This document shows positions 1-7,449 of a stretch of DNA of 11,181 bases, piece by piece. A program made the position numbers and the translations under genes. The notes beneath the pieces were generated by a model. It saw only the letters and a program-made list of their open reading frames with translations. It was not told where the DNA came from and made no database searches. This DNA is from Burkholderiales bacterium (GTDB lineage Bacteria > Pseudomonadota > Gammaproteobacteria > Burkholderiales > Burkholderiaceae_C): NCBI GenBank assembly GCA_025352345.1, contig JANXTP010000115.1, positions 1-11,181 of the forward strand, read 5' to 3'. Every line of letters begins with the position of its first letter. The stretch's first letter is position 1.

Positions 1-1505
1 GCGCGGTCGACCTTGGTGTTGATGTCACCCACCAGGTAGGTCTTCATGTCGAGGTACTGAATCAGCGCCAGCGGGTCGTCGGTGTTTGCCTTGGCCGCGT
101 GGCGATTGAAGACCTCGATCGCGCTGTAGCCACCGAGTTGGGACTTGAACTGGGCGCTGTACAACTGGCTGCGCATGGGCTCGCGGATCAGGCTCATGCT
201 GTGGAAATAACCCTCCACCGAGGTGCGCGCCATGCCCTGAAAGGTGGTCTTGGCGCGGAACATGCGCGGTGCCCAGTCGGCCTTGGGGTAGGCGCGACCC
301 AGCAGGTTGAACAAGGGCCTGCGCACCCCTTCAGGCAGCGCGGAGCGCATGCGCTCTTCCATCAAGTGCATGCCGTAGCGGCGGTAGCCACCGAAGGTTT
401 CATCCCCACCGTCGCCCGACAGCGCCACCGTGACCTGCTTGCGCGCGAGCTGACACACACGGTACGTGGGAATGGCCGAGCTGTCGGCATAGGGCTCATC
501 GTACAGATGGGCCAGCGTGTCGATGAGGTCGAAGTCATCGCTCTTGACAGTTTCAACGAAGTGGTTGGTGCGGTAGCGGTCGGCCACCAGCTTCGCGAAT
601 TCCGATTCGTTGTAGGCCGGATCGTCGAATGCGATGGAGCAGGTGTTGACCGGATCGTCCGACACCTGGGCCATCGACGCCACCACCGCACTGGAATCGA
701 CCCCGCCAGACAAGAAGGCACCCAGCGGCACTTCCGAGATCATGCGCAGCTTCACCGATTCGTCCAGCCGGCGCAGCAGCTCTTCCTGCGCTTCTTCGGC
801 GCTGATGCGCGCGTCGAGCGTGAACTTCACATCCCAGTATTCGCGCGGCTCGCCCACCGGCTGGCCCCGGCGGATGGCCAGCGCATGGCCCGGCGGAAGC
901 TTTCGCGCCTGGCGAAAAATGGTGCGCGGCTCGGCCACGTAGCCGAGCGAGAAGTACTCTTCGAGCGCCAGCGGATCGATGTCGCGCCGCAAGCCGCCGT
1001 GCGCCATCACGGATTTCAACTCGGAACCGAACAGCAGCATGCCGTCGTCAAGCACCGCATAGAACAGCGGCTTGACGCCGAGCCGGTCGCGGGCCATGAA
1101 GAAGGTCTGCCGGTTGCGATCCCACAGCGCAAACGCAAACATGCCGCGAAAGCGCTGCACGCAATCCTCGCCCCACTGCTCCCACGCGTGGACGATGACC
1201 TCGGTGTCGCTTTTGGTCTTGAACACATGGCCGAGGGCCTGCAACTCGGGAATCAACTCCTGGTAGTTGTAGATCTCGCCGTTGAACACCACCGACACCG
1301 TGCCGTCCTCGTTGAACAGCGGCTGCTGGCCAGTGGCCACATCAATGATCGACAAGCGCCGATGCCCGAAGCCGAGGCCAGGCTCCAAGTGCAGGCTGCC
1401 CTCGTCGGGCCCGCGGTGCAACTGTGATTCGTTCATGCGGTGCAACACCGCACGGTCGATGTCTCGCGCGCCACGCGTGTCGAAAAGGCCGGTGATGCCG
1501 CACAT
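1..1505 (-). CDS. XrtA/PEP-CTERM system amidotransferase, asparagine-synthetase type (partial, C-terminus beyond the left edge)
   Basis: Glutamine-dependent amidotransferase of the asparagine synthetase B superfamily, expected to release ammonia from glutamine and transfer it to an AMP-activated carboxylate. I translated the minus strand from the ATG at 1505, and it stays open for 501 codons to the window edge. The N-terminal class II glutaminase domain begins MCGITGLF with catalytic Cys2, followed by HRRLSIID (49-55) and NGEIYN (75-80). The synthetase domain has the PP-loop SGGVDSS (266-272) and SGDGGDE (363-369), so both active sites look intact. Family members are about 630 residues, so roughly 130 are missing off the edge. 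The start is fixed by Cys2 directly after Met and by AGGAAG six bases upstream. In PEP-CTERM loci this subfamily sits with sugar transferases, which suggests amidation of a sugar acid or related precursor rather than asparagine synthesis. That substrate is inference. Confidence 0.93.
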   Translation of the reverse strand, partial: MCGITGLFDTRGARDIDRAVLHRMNESQLHRGPDEGSLHLEPGLGFGHRRLSIIDVATGQQPLFNEDGTVSVVFNGEIYNYQELIPELQALGHVFKTKSDTEVIVHAWEQWGEDCVQRFRGMFAFALWDRNRQTFFMARDRLGVKPLFYAVLDDGMLLFGSELKSVMAHGGLRRDIDPLALEEYFSLGYVAEPRTIFRQARKLPPGHALAIRRGQPVGEPREYWDVKFTLDARISAEEAQEELLRRLDESVKLRMISEVPLGAFLSGGVDSSAVVASMAQVSDDPVNTCSIAFDDPAYNESEFAKLVADRYRTNHFVETVKSDDFDLIDTLAHLYDEPYADSSAIPTYRVCQLARKQVTVALSGDGGDETFGGYRRYGMHLMEERMRSALPEGVRRPLFNLLGRAYPKADWAPRMFRAKTTFQGMARTSVEGYFHSMSLIREPMRSQLYSAQFKSQLGGYSAIEVFNRHAAKANTDDPLALIQYLDMKTYLVGDINTKVDR

Positions 1506-1511
1506 GTTTCG

Positions 1512-1517
1512 CTTCCT
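1512..1517 (-). promoter_or_regulatory. Ribosome binding site of the amidotransferase
   Basis: The minus strand reads AGGAAG, six bases before the ATG at 1505. It supports that start, and the need for Cys2 as the processed N-terminal nucleophile agrees. Confidence 0.7.
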
Positions 1518-1519
1518 GT

Positions 1520-1545
1520 TTGGGTTTTCTGCTTGGGTTTTCTGC
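1520..1545 (-). repeat. Perfect 13-bp tandem duplication in the only sizeable intergenic gap
   Basis: The minus strand carries GCAGAAAACCCAA twice in a row (1533-1545, then 1520-1532). It lies in the 53-nt gap between the glycosyltransferase stop and the amidotransferase ATG and ends two bases before the AGGAAG ribosome binding site. The gap is A-rich compared with its GC-rich surroundings. I see no hairpin, terminator or convincing -35/-10 pair in it. It may be a simple slippage duplication or part of an unstructured leader that helps ribosome entry. Confidence 0.75.
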
Positions 1546-1558
1546 TGCGGTCTTCTTG

Positions 1559-2755
1559 CTACGCTGCGTGCGCCGCCGCCAGCAGGCGGTCGTACGTCTG
1601 GCGATAGGTGTTGACCATCGCCGGCAGGCTGAAATGTTCTTCGACCTTGGCGCGCCCGGCCCGGCCCATCGCTGCCGCACGGGGCGGGGCCGAGGCAAAG
1701 CGCACGATGGCCTCGGCCATGCTTTGCACGTCATCCGGCGGAACGATCACGCCCGTTTTGCCGTGCGTCACCAGATCGGCATTGCCGCCGACCGCCGTGG
1801 CAATCACGGGCAAGGCGCTGGCCATTGCTTCGAGGATGGTGTTGGAAATGCCTTCGGCCAGCGAGGGCAACACGAAGCAGTGCAAGCCGCGCATCACATC
1901 GGCCACATCGCCACGTTCGCCGGGCAACCAGGCCAGATCGGCGACACCAGCGTCAACCAGCAGTTGGCGGCACACCTCGCGCAACGGGCCCGCGCCCACC
2001 AGCACCAGGCGGGCGCGTTCGCGCAGTTCGGGCCGCTGCGCCAGCGCTGCGATGAACGCACGGGCCAGGGTGGGTTGATCCTTCACCGTTTGCATGCGCC
2101 CCACGGTGCCAACGAGCCAGTACTGCTCTGGATCGAACGGGCAGCCGTTGATCGGCGTCGGGGCCGAGCCGCTGGGGGTGAAACGGCTCACATCCACCCC
2201 GTTGTAGACCTGGGTGACCCGGCGGGTCGGCACCTCCACCTTGTCGAGCAGGTAGCTGGCCAAGTCGCGCGACAGCGCAAAGTAGTGCGAAACGAAAGGC
2301 CGGTACAGGCGGCGCATCCACTGGTACTTGCGTTTGCTGCCGTCCACGTCGGTTTCATCGCGGCCATGCTCGCCATGAATGCGCACCGGCACACGGGCCA
2401 GCCACGCCGGTACGGCCGCTTCCAGCGCCGCCAGGTTGCGGGTGTGCACGATGGCGGGACGGCGGTCGCGCATCAAGGCATACAACCGGGGGTAAAGCCA
2501 AATGCCGTGCCCCGGCGGCTTGTGCAGGGAAATGAACTCGACATCGTCGCGCTGCACGCGCAAGCGGAAATCGGTCACATCGGTCAGCGCCACGACGGTG
2601 TGCCGATAGGCCTGCGGCGGCATGTGGTTCAAGAGGTTGACGATGCCGTTTTCCAGCCCCCCGGTGTCGAAGCGATAGACGATGTGCATCACCAGCGGCC
2701 GGGGGTCGATGGCGGCGTGGGGCTGCAGCGTGTTCGCGAAAGCCTCAGCCGCCAT
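1559..2755 (-). CDS. Family 4 glycosyltransferase, PEP-CTERM/XrtA-associated (TIGR03088-like)
   Basis: A 398-residue GT-B fold retaining glycosyltransferase expected to add a sugar from a nucleotide donor to the lipid-linked repeat unit at the inner face of the cytoplasmic membrane. The N-terminal Rossmann half has YRFDTGGLENG (27-37), the typical opening of the second PEP-CTERM locus sugar transferase. GTVGRMQTVKD (216-226) marks the start of the donor domain. The C-terminal half carries the GT4 E-x7-E motif in AEGISNTILEAM (300-311; E301 and E309). The ATG at 2755 has GAAGGA six bases upstream and overlaps the end of the exosortase gene by 11 bases, suggesting translational coupling. A longer in-frame start at 2923 would run deep into the exosortase gene and has less support. 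The stop is TAG at 1559-1561. Sugar donor and acceptor cannot be told from sequence. Confidence 0.92.
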   Translation of the reverse strand: MAAEAFANTLQPHAAIDPRPLVMHIVYRFDTGGLENGIVNLLNHMPPQAYRHTVVALTDVTDFRLRVQRDDVEFISLHKPPGHGIWLYPRLYALMRDRRPAIVHTRNLAALEAAVPAWLARVPVRIHGEHGRDETDVDGSKRKYQWMRRLYRPFVSHYFALSRDLASYLLDKVEVPTRRVTQVYNGVDVSRFTPSGSAPTPINGCPFDPEQYWLVGTVGRMQTVKDQPTLARAFIAALAQRPELRERARLVLVGAGPLREVCRQLLVDAGVADLAWLPGERGDVADVMRGLHCFVLPSLAEGISNTILEAMASALPVIATAVGGNADLVTHGKTGVIVPPDDVQSMAEAIVRFASAPPRAAAMGRAGRAKVEEHFSLPAMVNTYRQTYDRLLAAAHAA

Positions 2756-4310
2756 CGCGTGTCCTTCGCAACTGGGCTTCGATCGCGCCGAAGTTATCAA
2801 GCACGAAGCGTCCGAGCAAGGCATCGGCCGCACCGGGCTGGGTTTCGACGGTGTAAAGGAAAACGGCCGCACCGTCATCTCCCCGGCCGAGCAGGCGAGA
2901 CAGCGCGCCATAGGCCTTGGCAAGGCTGTCGCTGGTGGTGTAGCGGTCGTTGACCCAGTAGAGTTGCCAGACTAAAAGCTGCGTGGCGTCGGTGCTGCCG
3001 ACCGGACGACGAAGTTGCGTCGCTTTCACGCTCAGCGTTGCACCCGACTCAAGCGCCACGCGTGCATCGGCGATGGTGGCCACCGCCCAATACTTGTCCC
3101 CCGGAAGTGCGATCTGGTTGTTTGAGCTCACCAGCTTCCTGTCGGCGCTTTGCTGACGAAAATAAGCCACATGGAGGCCCACGAACGACCTTGGCGCTGC
3201 ACCGTCAGCAAAATAGCTGCGCTGCAATTGCGCGGATGGATTGTCATAGGTCGGCACCCATAGCGCCGCATGATCGACGACGCGCCAGCCCGGCACCGAC
3301 AGCGCAGGCTCACCCAGTTGAGGCGCTGCATGCGATTCATGGGCGAGCAGCGCGTTCAGCGCCAGCACCGGCAGCGCCAACACCAACGCCACAGCCGCTG
3401 AGATGGCCCACGGAATGCGGGCAACGCCGCGAGCGGCGGCAGGGGGTCCTTCGGCTCGAGCCACAGCAGCCTGCGGCGGCTCTGACCAGCGCGCGCCGAT
3501 CATGAACATCAGCAAGATCACTACGCCGAAGAATACCCAACCGTAGATCAGGTGGTCAGCCCCCACAGCCAGTTGGTTGCCCGAGACATGGCCGAGCAGC
3601 ACGATCAGGTAGGCGCGCACCCAGTTGGCAGCGATGGGCACGACCAGCGCCACACCGGCGAATATCCAGCGGCGGCGCATCGAACGGTAGTTGAGGTAAG
3701 CGAACAGCGTGCCCACCATCAGCGAAGCGATCAGGTAGCGCACGCCGCTGCAGGCTTCGACGACCGACCACGTGCCCGACGGAATGATGAACTGCTGGCC
3801 TTCTCGGTAGACCGGAATGCCGGTGGCCACCAGCGCAGTGACGGTGAAATCGGCGGTTCGCTCCATCAACCATGGCGTCGTGAACTCACCGAACGGCGCC
3901 GCAAAGAACAGGAAACCGAGCGGGAACAGTATCAAGCGAGTCGCAGGCCAGCCGACAAAGGCGGGCACCAACAGCACCACCAGGGTCACCAGCATCAATT
4001 GATTTACGGCATTCACGACGGCCAGATCGCTCATCAGCCATATCAGACCAGCTGCCGCGAGTGGCAGCAGCAGCGTGGGCATCGGTGTCGGCGTCAGTGC
4101 AGCGATGTCGGCGCGCCGCCGCCAGATCAGCCACGCAGAGATCGGAGGCACCAGGAAGCAGTGCGCGAAGGTGCCCGAGCGCGACCAGATCTCGACCATC
4201 GCAGCAGCGGTGTCGCGGTACAGCAGCAGCGTGGCAACCACGAACAAGGCGAGCAGCGTCGCGGTTTGCAGCCACGGCGAACGGGTGCGGGTGGTCAAGA
4301 TCGCGCTCAA
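2745..4310 (-). CDS. xrtA: Exosortase A with fused C-terminal EpsI domain
   Basis: A polytopic inner-membrane cysteine transpeptidase of 521 residues that is expected to recognise and cleave PEP-CTERM sorting signals on exported proteins. The exosortase half (about 1-275) has some eight hydrophobic segments, with the proposed catalytic residues Cys187 in EACSGVRY, Arg232 in NWVRAY and His253 in DHLIYGW. A Pro/Ala-rich linker (about 274-300) and one more membrane segment (about 301-323) lead to a periplasmic EpsI-like domain (about 330-521), with PGW near 340 and KLVSSNNQI (392-400). The start is TTG at 4310, whose TTGA overlaps the TGA of the upstream glycosyltransferase, with AGGGG seven bases before it. 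An ATG at 4385 would add 25 hydrophilic residues inside the neighbouring gene and is less likely. The XrtA assignment rests on motifs and on the surrounding locus. No PEP-CTERM substrate is encoded here. Confidence 0.93.
   Translation of the reverse strand: MSAILTTRTRSPWLQTATLLALFVVATLLLYRDTAAAMVEIWSRSGTFAHCFLVPPISAWLIWRRRADIAALTPTPMPTLLLPLAAAGLIWLMSDLAVVNAVNQLMLVTLVVLLVPAFVGWPATRLILFPLGFLFFAAPFGEFTTPWLMERTADFTVTALVATGIPVYREGQQFIIPSGTWSVVEACSGVRYLIASLMVGTLFAYLNYRSMRRRWIFAGVALVVPIAANWVRAYLIVLLGHVSGNQLAVGADHLIYGWVFFGVVILLMFMIGARWSEPPQAAVARAEGPPAAARGVARIPWAISAAVALVLALPVLALNALLAHESHAAPQLGEPALSVPGWRVVDHAALWVPTYDNPSAQLQRSYFADGAAPRSFVGLHVAYFRQQSADRKLVSSNNQIALPGDKYWAVATIADARVALESGATLSVKATQLRRPVGSTDATQLLVWQLYWVNDRYTTSDSLAKAYGALSRLLGRGDDGAAVFLYTVETQPGAADALLGRFVLDNFGAIEAQLRRTRDGG
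2762..2767 (-). promoter_or_regulatory. Ribosome binding site deciding the start of the second glycosyltransferase
   Basis: GAAGGA on the minus strand, six bases before the ATG at 2755 and inside the 3' end of the exosortase gene. It favours this start over the in-frame ATG at 2923. Confidence 0.65.
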
Positions 4311-5512
4311 GCGGCGACCCCTGCAGCTATGTGCCGCTCGATGCCGGCCAAGTGCGACTGCCAGCTGTATCGCTGCAGCACACACTGCCGCGCCGCCGTG
4401 CCGATCTCGTTCGCAAGCGCTGGTGCAGCGAGCAGCGACGACACCGCGTCGGTGAACCCGGCGGCGTCGCTGGCGGCGAGCAGTTCAGTGCCGACCCGTG
4501 CGTCGATCGGCGCTGCGCAGGCAGCCGTGGCAACGACCGGTCGGCCCATCGCCATCGCTTCGAGCACCTTGTTCTGGATGCCACGCGCCAATCGCAGCGG
4601 GGCCACGACCACCGCAGCGTGCTGCAGGTAGGGGCGCACGTCGTCCACGGTGCCAGTGACATGAACGCCCTCCCCCTTGAGCGTCAGCACCGCAGCGCTG
4701 GGACTGCGGCCGACGATGTGAAACCGCAGCGTGGGCCAGGCCAGGCGCAAGGCGGGCAAGGCTTCCTGCACGAACCAGGTGACTGCATCGATGTTCGGCC
4801 AGTAGTCCATTGCGCCGGTGAACACCAGAGCGATCTCATCGGCCGCGTAGGGCGAGGCGCGCTGCGCATCGGGTGCGAAGTAGTCGGCATCGACCCCGTT
4901 GCACATGGCTTCGACCTGATTGGCGCACTCGGGGGCGAGGCGGCGAAACAGCTGCGTCTCGCTCTCGGTCACGAAAAACGAGGCGTCGGCACGCGCAGCG
5001 ACTTGGCGCTCGTAGCTGAGCAGGTGCGTGCCCTCGCGGCGGTAAATCCACGACAGCGGGCCGCGGTGCGCCTGCGCGTAGTCGGCCCATTTGGCCGAAT
5101 CGACATCGACGAAATCAACCAGCATGCGCAGGTTCGCTCGGTGCTCAACATACTGCGCCATCGACGACGAGAACACCACGGCGGTGCCGATGTCGTGGCT
5201 GCGCAGGGTGCGTTCGACCCACTCGGCCAGGCCCGCGTCGCGGTAATAGCGCAGCGTGAGTGCCTGGCCGTTGAGCAGGCCGCCAAGGCTGCGCAGCTTG
5301 GCGCTGCGCGGGTCGAGCCGGGCGACATGGAGGCCGGCGCACATCGCGCGCAAGGTGTCGATGTAGGGCTCATCGGCCGGGTCGTCGATGAAGGTGCCGA
5401 GGAACACCCGGCGCTTTGCAACCAGGTGCTTGAGCAGGTGGTAGGAGCGCACCTTGTCGCCCTTGTTGGGCGGGTAGGGCATGCGGTGCACCAGGTAGAG
5501 CAGGTCCGCCAC
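4307..5512 (-). CDS. Family 4 glycosyltransferase, PEP-CTERM/EpsH1 system (TIGR03087-like)
   Basis: A 401-residue cytoplasmic GT-B glycosyltransferase expected to extend the lipid-linked oligosaccharide of the exopolysaccharide. The N-terminus MPYPPNKGDKVRSYHLL (11-27) is the signature opening of the first PEP-CTERM-associated sugar transferase. FTGAMDYWPN (231-240) starts the donor domain, and PLRLARGIQNKVLEAMAMG (305-323) is the donor-binding helix region with Glu318 in the usual E of the E-x7-E motif. The first Glu of that motif is replaced: position 310 is Arg, as in GIQNK-type members. The start is GTG at 5512, three bases after the stop of the FemAB-like gene. No strong Shine-Dalgarno is visible, so re-initiation by terminating ribosomes is likely. 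Its TGA overlaps the TTG of xrtA. Donor and acceptor sugars are unknown. Confidence 0.92.
   Translation of the reverse strand: MADLLYLVHRMPYPPNKGDKVRSYHLLKHLVAKRRVFLGTFIDDPADEPYIDTLRAMCAGLHVARLDPRSAKLRSLGGLLNGQALTLRYYRDAGLAEWVERTLRSHDIGTAVVFSSSMAQYVEHRANLRMLVDFVDVDSAKWADYAQAHRGPLSWIYRREGTHLLSYERQVAARADASFFVTESETQLFRRLAPECANQVEAMCNGVDADYFAPDAQRASPYAADEIALVFTGAMDYWPNIDAVTWFVQEALPALRLAWPTLRFHIVGRSPSAAVLTLKGEGVHVTGTVDDVRPYLQHAAVVVAPLRLARGIQNKVLEAMAMGRPVVATAACAAPIDARVGTELLAASDAAGFTDAVSSLLAAPALANEIGTAARQCVLQRYSWQSHLAGIERHIAAGVAA
4318..4322 (-). promoter_or_regulatory. Ribosome binding site supporting a TTG start for xrtA
   Basis: AGGGG on the minus strand, seven bases before the TTG at 4310. It lies within the last codons of the upstream glycosyltransferase gene. 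With the TTGA stop/start overlap, it points to a coupled and probably weak start for the exosortase. Confidence 0.6.
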
Positions 5513-5515
5513 AGC

Positions 5516-6553
5516 TCAGCCCAGGTTGCGCACGACGTAGGGGCCGAGCCAGTTGGCCAGGCCGATGGGCATGCGGCGCCATGCCTCAATCATCAGGCGG
5601 AATTTGGCGTTGGCGGGGTTGTTCTGCGGCACCGCATCGCGCTTGTAGAGGCAGTACTCGTAGTGCAGCGGTGCCGGCTCGAAGCCCCAGTTTTTCTTGA
5701 ATGCGAAGGAGCCGGTGCCCTGCTTGCTGCGGCCGTAGTCGAACACCTTGAGCCCGCGCGCGCACGACAGGCGCATCAGTTCCCAGTATTTGAAATCGTT
5801 GGCCGCGAGGTCGCGTGCTGATTCGTCGTCGCCGGCGTAATACGGCAGCACTTCGTCGCGAAAGTAAAAGCTCAGCACGCTGCTCAGCGCCCGGCCATCG
5901 GGCGCACTGATGATCAGCACCTCACAGTCGTCGCCAAACTGCGTCTTCAGTGCCTCGAAGTAGCGTTTGGGCAGCGCGGGTGTGCCGTGGCGGTGGACGT
6001 TGTCGGCATACAGCGCGAAGAAGCGGTCGACGCGCGGATCGATGTCGCTGCGCAGACCGTTCTTGATGCCCTTGCGCACCATCGCCCGCTGCTTGCGCGG
6101 GATGGCCAGCATGTTGGCTTCTTCATCGGGCAGGATGGCCTTGCGGAAGGTGACGTAAAGATCTTGCTGAGGCCAGTCGTCATGCCGCGCATCGACATGC
6201 CGCAGTTCGAGGTGGGCGGCACCCACCCGCTGAGCGATGCGCTGCGCCTCGGCTTCCAGCGCGCTGGCGGCATCGGCATTCACCGCTGCCACGCCGCCAT
6301 AGACCGCAAACGGCAGGCTGACCAGCGAGTTGCCAAACAGCATCGACTTCACATGCGCCAGCGGCAGCACGCCCTCGATGCGACCATCGGTTTCAGCGTA
6401 AAGAAAGTAGGTGTCGTGGCGGAACACCTCGCGCATGAGGATCTGCCATCCAGCGCGGTGGAAGAAGGTGGACGTCGGGCAGGCCAGCACGAACGCATCC
6501 CAGCGCTGTGCGGTCAGGGTGTCGTTGGGGGCAAGTGTGTTTACGCGTGGCAC
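5516..6553 (-). CDS. XrtA/PEP-CTERM system FemAB-like protein (GNAT-type aminoacyl/acyltransferase)
   Basis: A 345-residue member of the FemAB/peptidoglycan bridge transferase superfamily (TIGR03019-like, a duplicated GNAT fold). Classical FemABX enzymes transfer amino acids from aminoacyl-tRNA to lipid-linked peptidoglycan precursors. In exopolysaccharide loci the relatives are thought to modify sugars or lipid carriers, but no substrate is proven. Visible landmarks are TFFHRAGW (29-36), IPRKQRAMVRKGIKNGL (151-167), LSFYFRDEVLPYY (227-239), FDYGRSK (271-277) and FKKNWGFEP (285-293). The last two match the C-terminal GNAT core of this family. No signal peptide or membrane helix is seen, so it is probably cytoplasmic. 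I chose GTG at 6553, which overlaps the deacetylase end by 13 bases and gives the usual length. An ATG at 6628 would add 25 residues and overlap by 88 bases, with a weak GGGTGA before it. The start is therefore uncertain. Confidence 0.88.
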   Translation of the reverse strand: MPRVNTLAPNDTLTAQRWDAFVLACPTSTFFHRAGWQILMREVFRHDTYFLYAETDGRIEGVLPLAHVKSMLFGNSLVSLPFAVYGGVAAVNADAASALEAEAQRIAQRVGAAHLELRHVDARHDDWPQQDLYVTFRKAILPDEEANMLAIPRKQRAMVRKGIKNGLRSDIDPRVDRFFALYADNVHRHGTPALPKRYFEALKTQFGDDCEVLIISAPDGRALSSVLSFYFRDEVLPYYAGDDESARDLAANDFKYWELMRLSCARGLKVFDYGRSKQGTGSFAFKKNWGFEPAPLHYEYCLYKRDAVPQNNPANAKFRLMIEAWRRMPIGLANWLGPYVVRNLG

Positions 6554-7449
6554 GGTGGGGCGGAGGATGCGGTGTGCGGCGCTGACGAGCGCGCGCGACC
6601 GAGGAAGAGATGATCCATCCGACCCCATTGAAAGTCACCCAACAAGCGCTCCAGCCGACGCTCCATCCGGTCGATATTCACGTAATGCCGGAATCTCGTC
6701 TTGCTGTTGATGCCGGGAATGCGCGGTTGTTCGGTATCGATCTCCCACGGGTGGAAATAGAAGATCGCCGACTCGTTGTCGCGCGATTGCACCTGGCGCA
6801 GCATCCAGCGCGACACCGCATACGGCAGCAGCCTGAAATAGCCCCCGCCGCTGGACGGCAGGTTGCGTCCGAACAGGCGCAGCGTGGTGATTGGCACTTC
6901 GATCAGGCTGTCGTTGACGCGGTGCGCAAACCGCGGCGCATCGGGCATGCCGTAGTGATCGTGCGCGATCGGGTAGATGCTGGAGCTGTAGCGGTAGCCG
7001 GCTCGCGCCAGGCAATCAAAGGCCCACAGATTGCCCGTGCCGATTGAAAAACTCGGCGCGCGGTAGCCGGTGACCGGCACACCGCACAGGTCTTCAAGGA
7101 TCTGCTTGGCGCTCTCGATGTCGGCCGTGAATTCCGCTTCGGTCAGATCGCTCGCGCGCTGGTGGCCATAGCCGTGGCTGGCGACCTCGTGCCCCGCATC
7201 GGCAATGCGACGCACCAGTTGCGGATAGCGCTGCGCGATCCAGCCGAGGGTGAAAAACGTGGCCTGGGTGTCGTGGCGCGCCAGCAGCGCGAGGATGCGA
7301 TCGACGTTGCGCTCGACCCGACATTCGCGCTGGTCCCAGTCGCTGCGGGCGATGTAGGGCGCAAAGGCGGACACCTGAAAGTAGTCCTCGACATCGATCG
7401 TCAGGGCGTTGCGCAACGGCGCTCCCTGGTGAACGGCCGGCGGGCTCAT
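6541..7449 (-). CDS. XrtA system polysaccharide deacetylase (NodB homology, CE4)
   Basis: A 302-residue metal-dependent polysaccharide N-deacetylase expected to remove acetyl groups from N-acetylated sugars of the exopolysaccharide (TIGR03006-like). NodB motifs are in order: LTIDVEDYF (16-24), with Asp19 as the likely base and Asp22 as the likely metal ligand; SHGYGH (91-96), whose His92 and His96 bind the metal; GYRAPSFSI (128-136); and FYFHPWEID (230-238) with His233. No signal peptide is visible, so it may act in the cytoplasm on precursors or be exported by an unusual route. Some related deacetylases in these loci also lack one. The ATG at 7449 forms an ATGA overlap with the ATPase stop. 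The tail from about 288 to 302 is Ser/Ala/Pro-rich, lies beyond the domain and partly overlaps the FemAB start. Catalytic residues look complete, so activity is plausible. Confidence 0.93.
   Translation of the reverse strand: MSPPAVHQGAPLRNALTIDVEDYFQVSAFAPYIARSDWDQRECRVERNVDRILALLARHDTQATFFTLGWIAQRYPQLVRRIADAGHEVASHGYGHQRASDLTEAEFTADIESAKQILEDLCGVPVTGYRAPSFSIGTGNLWAFDCLARAGYRYSSSIYPIAHDHYGMPDAPRFAHRVNDSLIEVPITTLRLFGRNLPSSGGGYFRLLPYAVSRWMLRQVQSRDNESAIFYFHPWEIDTEQPRIPGINSKTRFRHYVNIDRMERRLERLLGDFQWGRMDHLFLGRARSSAPHTASSAPPCHA

Noticed and set aside
99..1427. A 442-codon plus-strand open frame.
   Set aside because: It is antisense to the amidotransferase, whose minus-strand translation contains Cys2, the PP-loop and other conserved motifs without interruption.
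1506..1558. A possible terminator or promoter in the 53-nt gap.
   Set aside because: No stem-loop followed by a T-run and no convincing -35/-10 pair could be found on the minus strand.
1520..2953. A 477-codon plus-strand open frame antisense to the second glycosyltransferase.
   Set aside because: The translation is rich in His, Arg, Gly and Gln with no motif, and it mirrors codon bias of the conserved minus-strand gene.
4061..5821. A 586-codon plus-strand open frame running antisense to the exosortase, glycosyltransferase and FemAB-like genes.
   Set aside because: It crosses three well-supported minus-strand genes and has low-complexity Ala/Arg/His-rich translation with no recognisable domain. 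Long antisense frames are common in GC-rich genes because of third-position GC bias.
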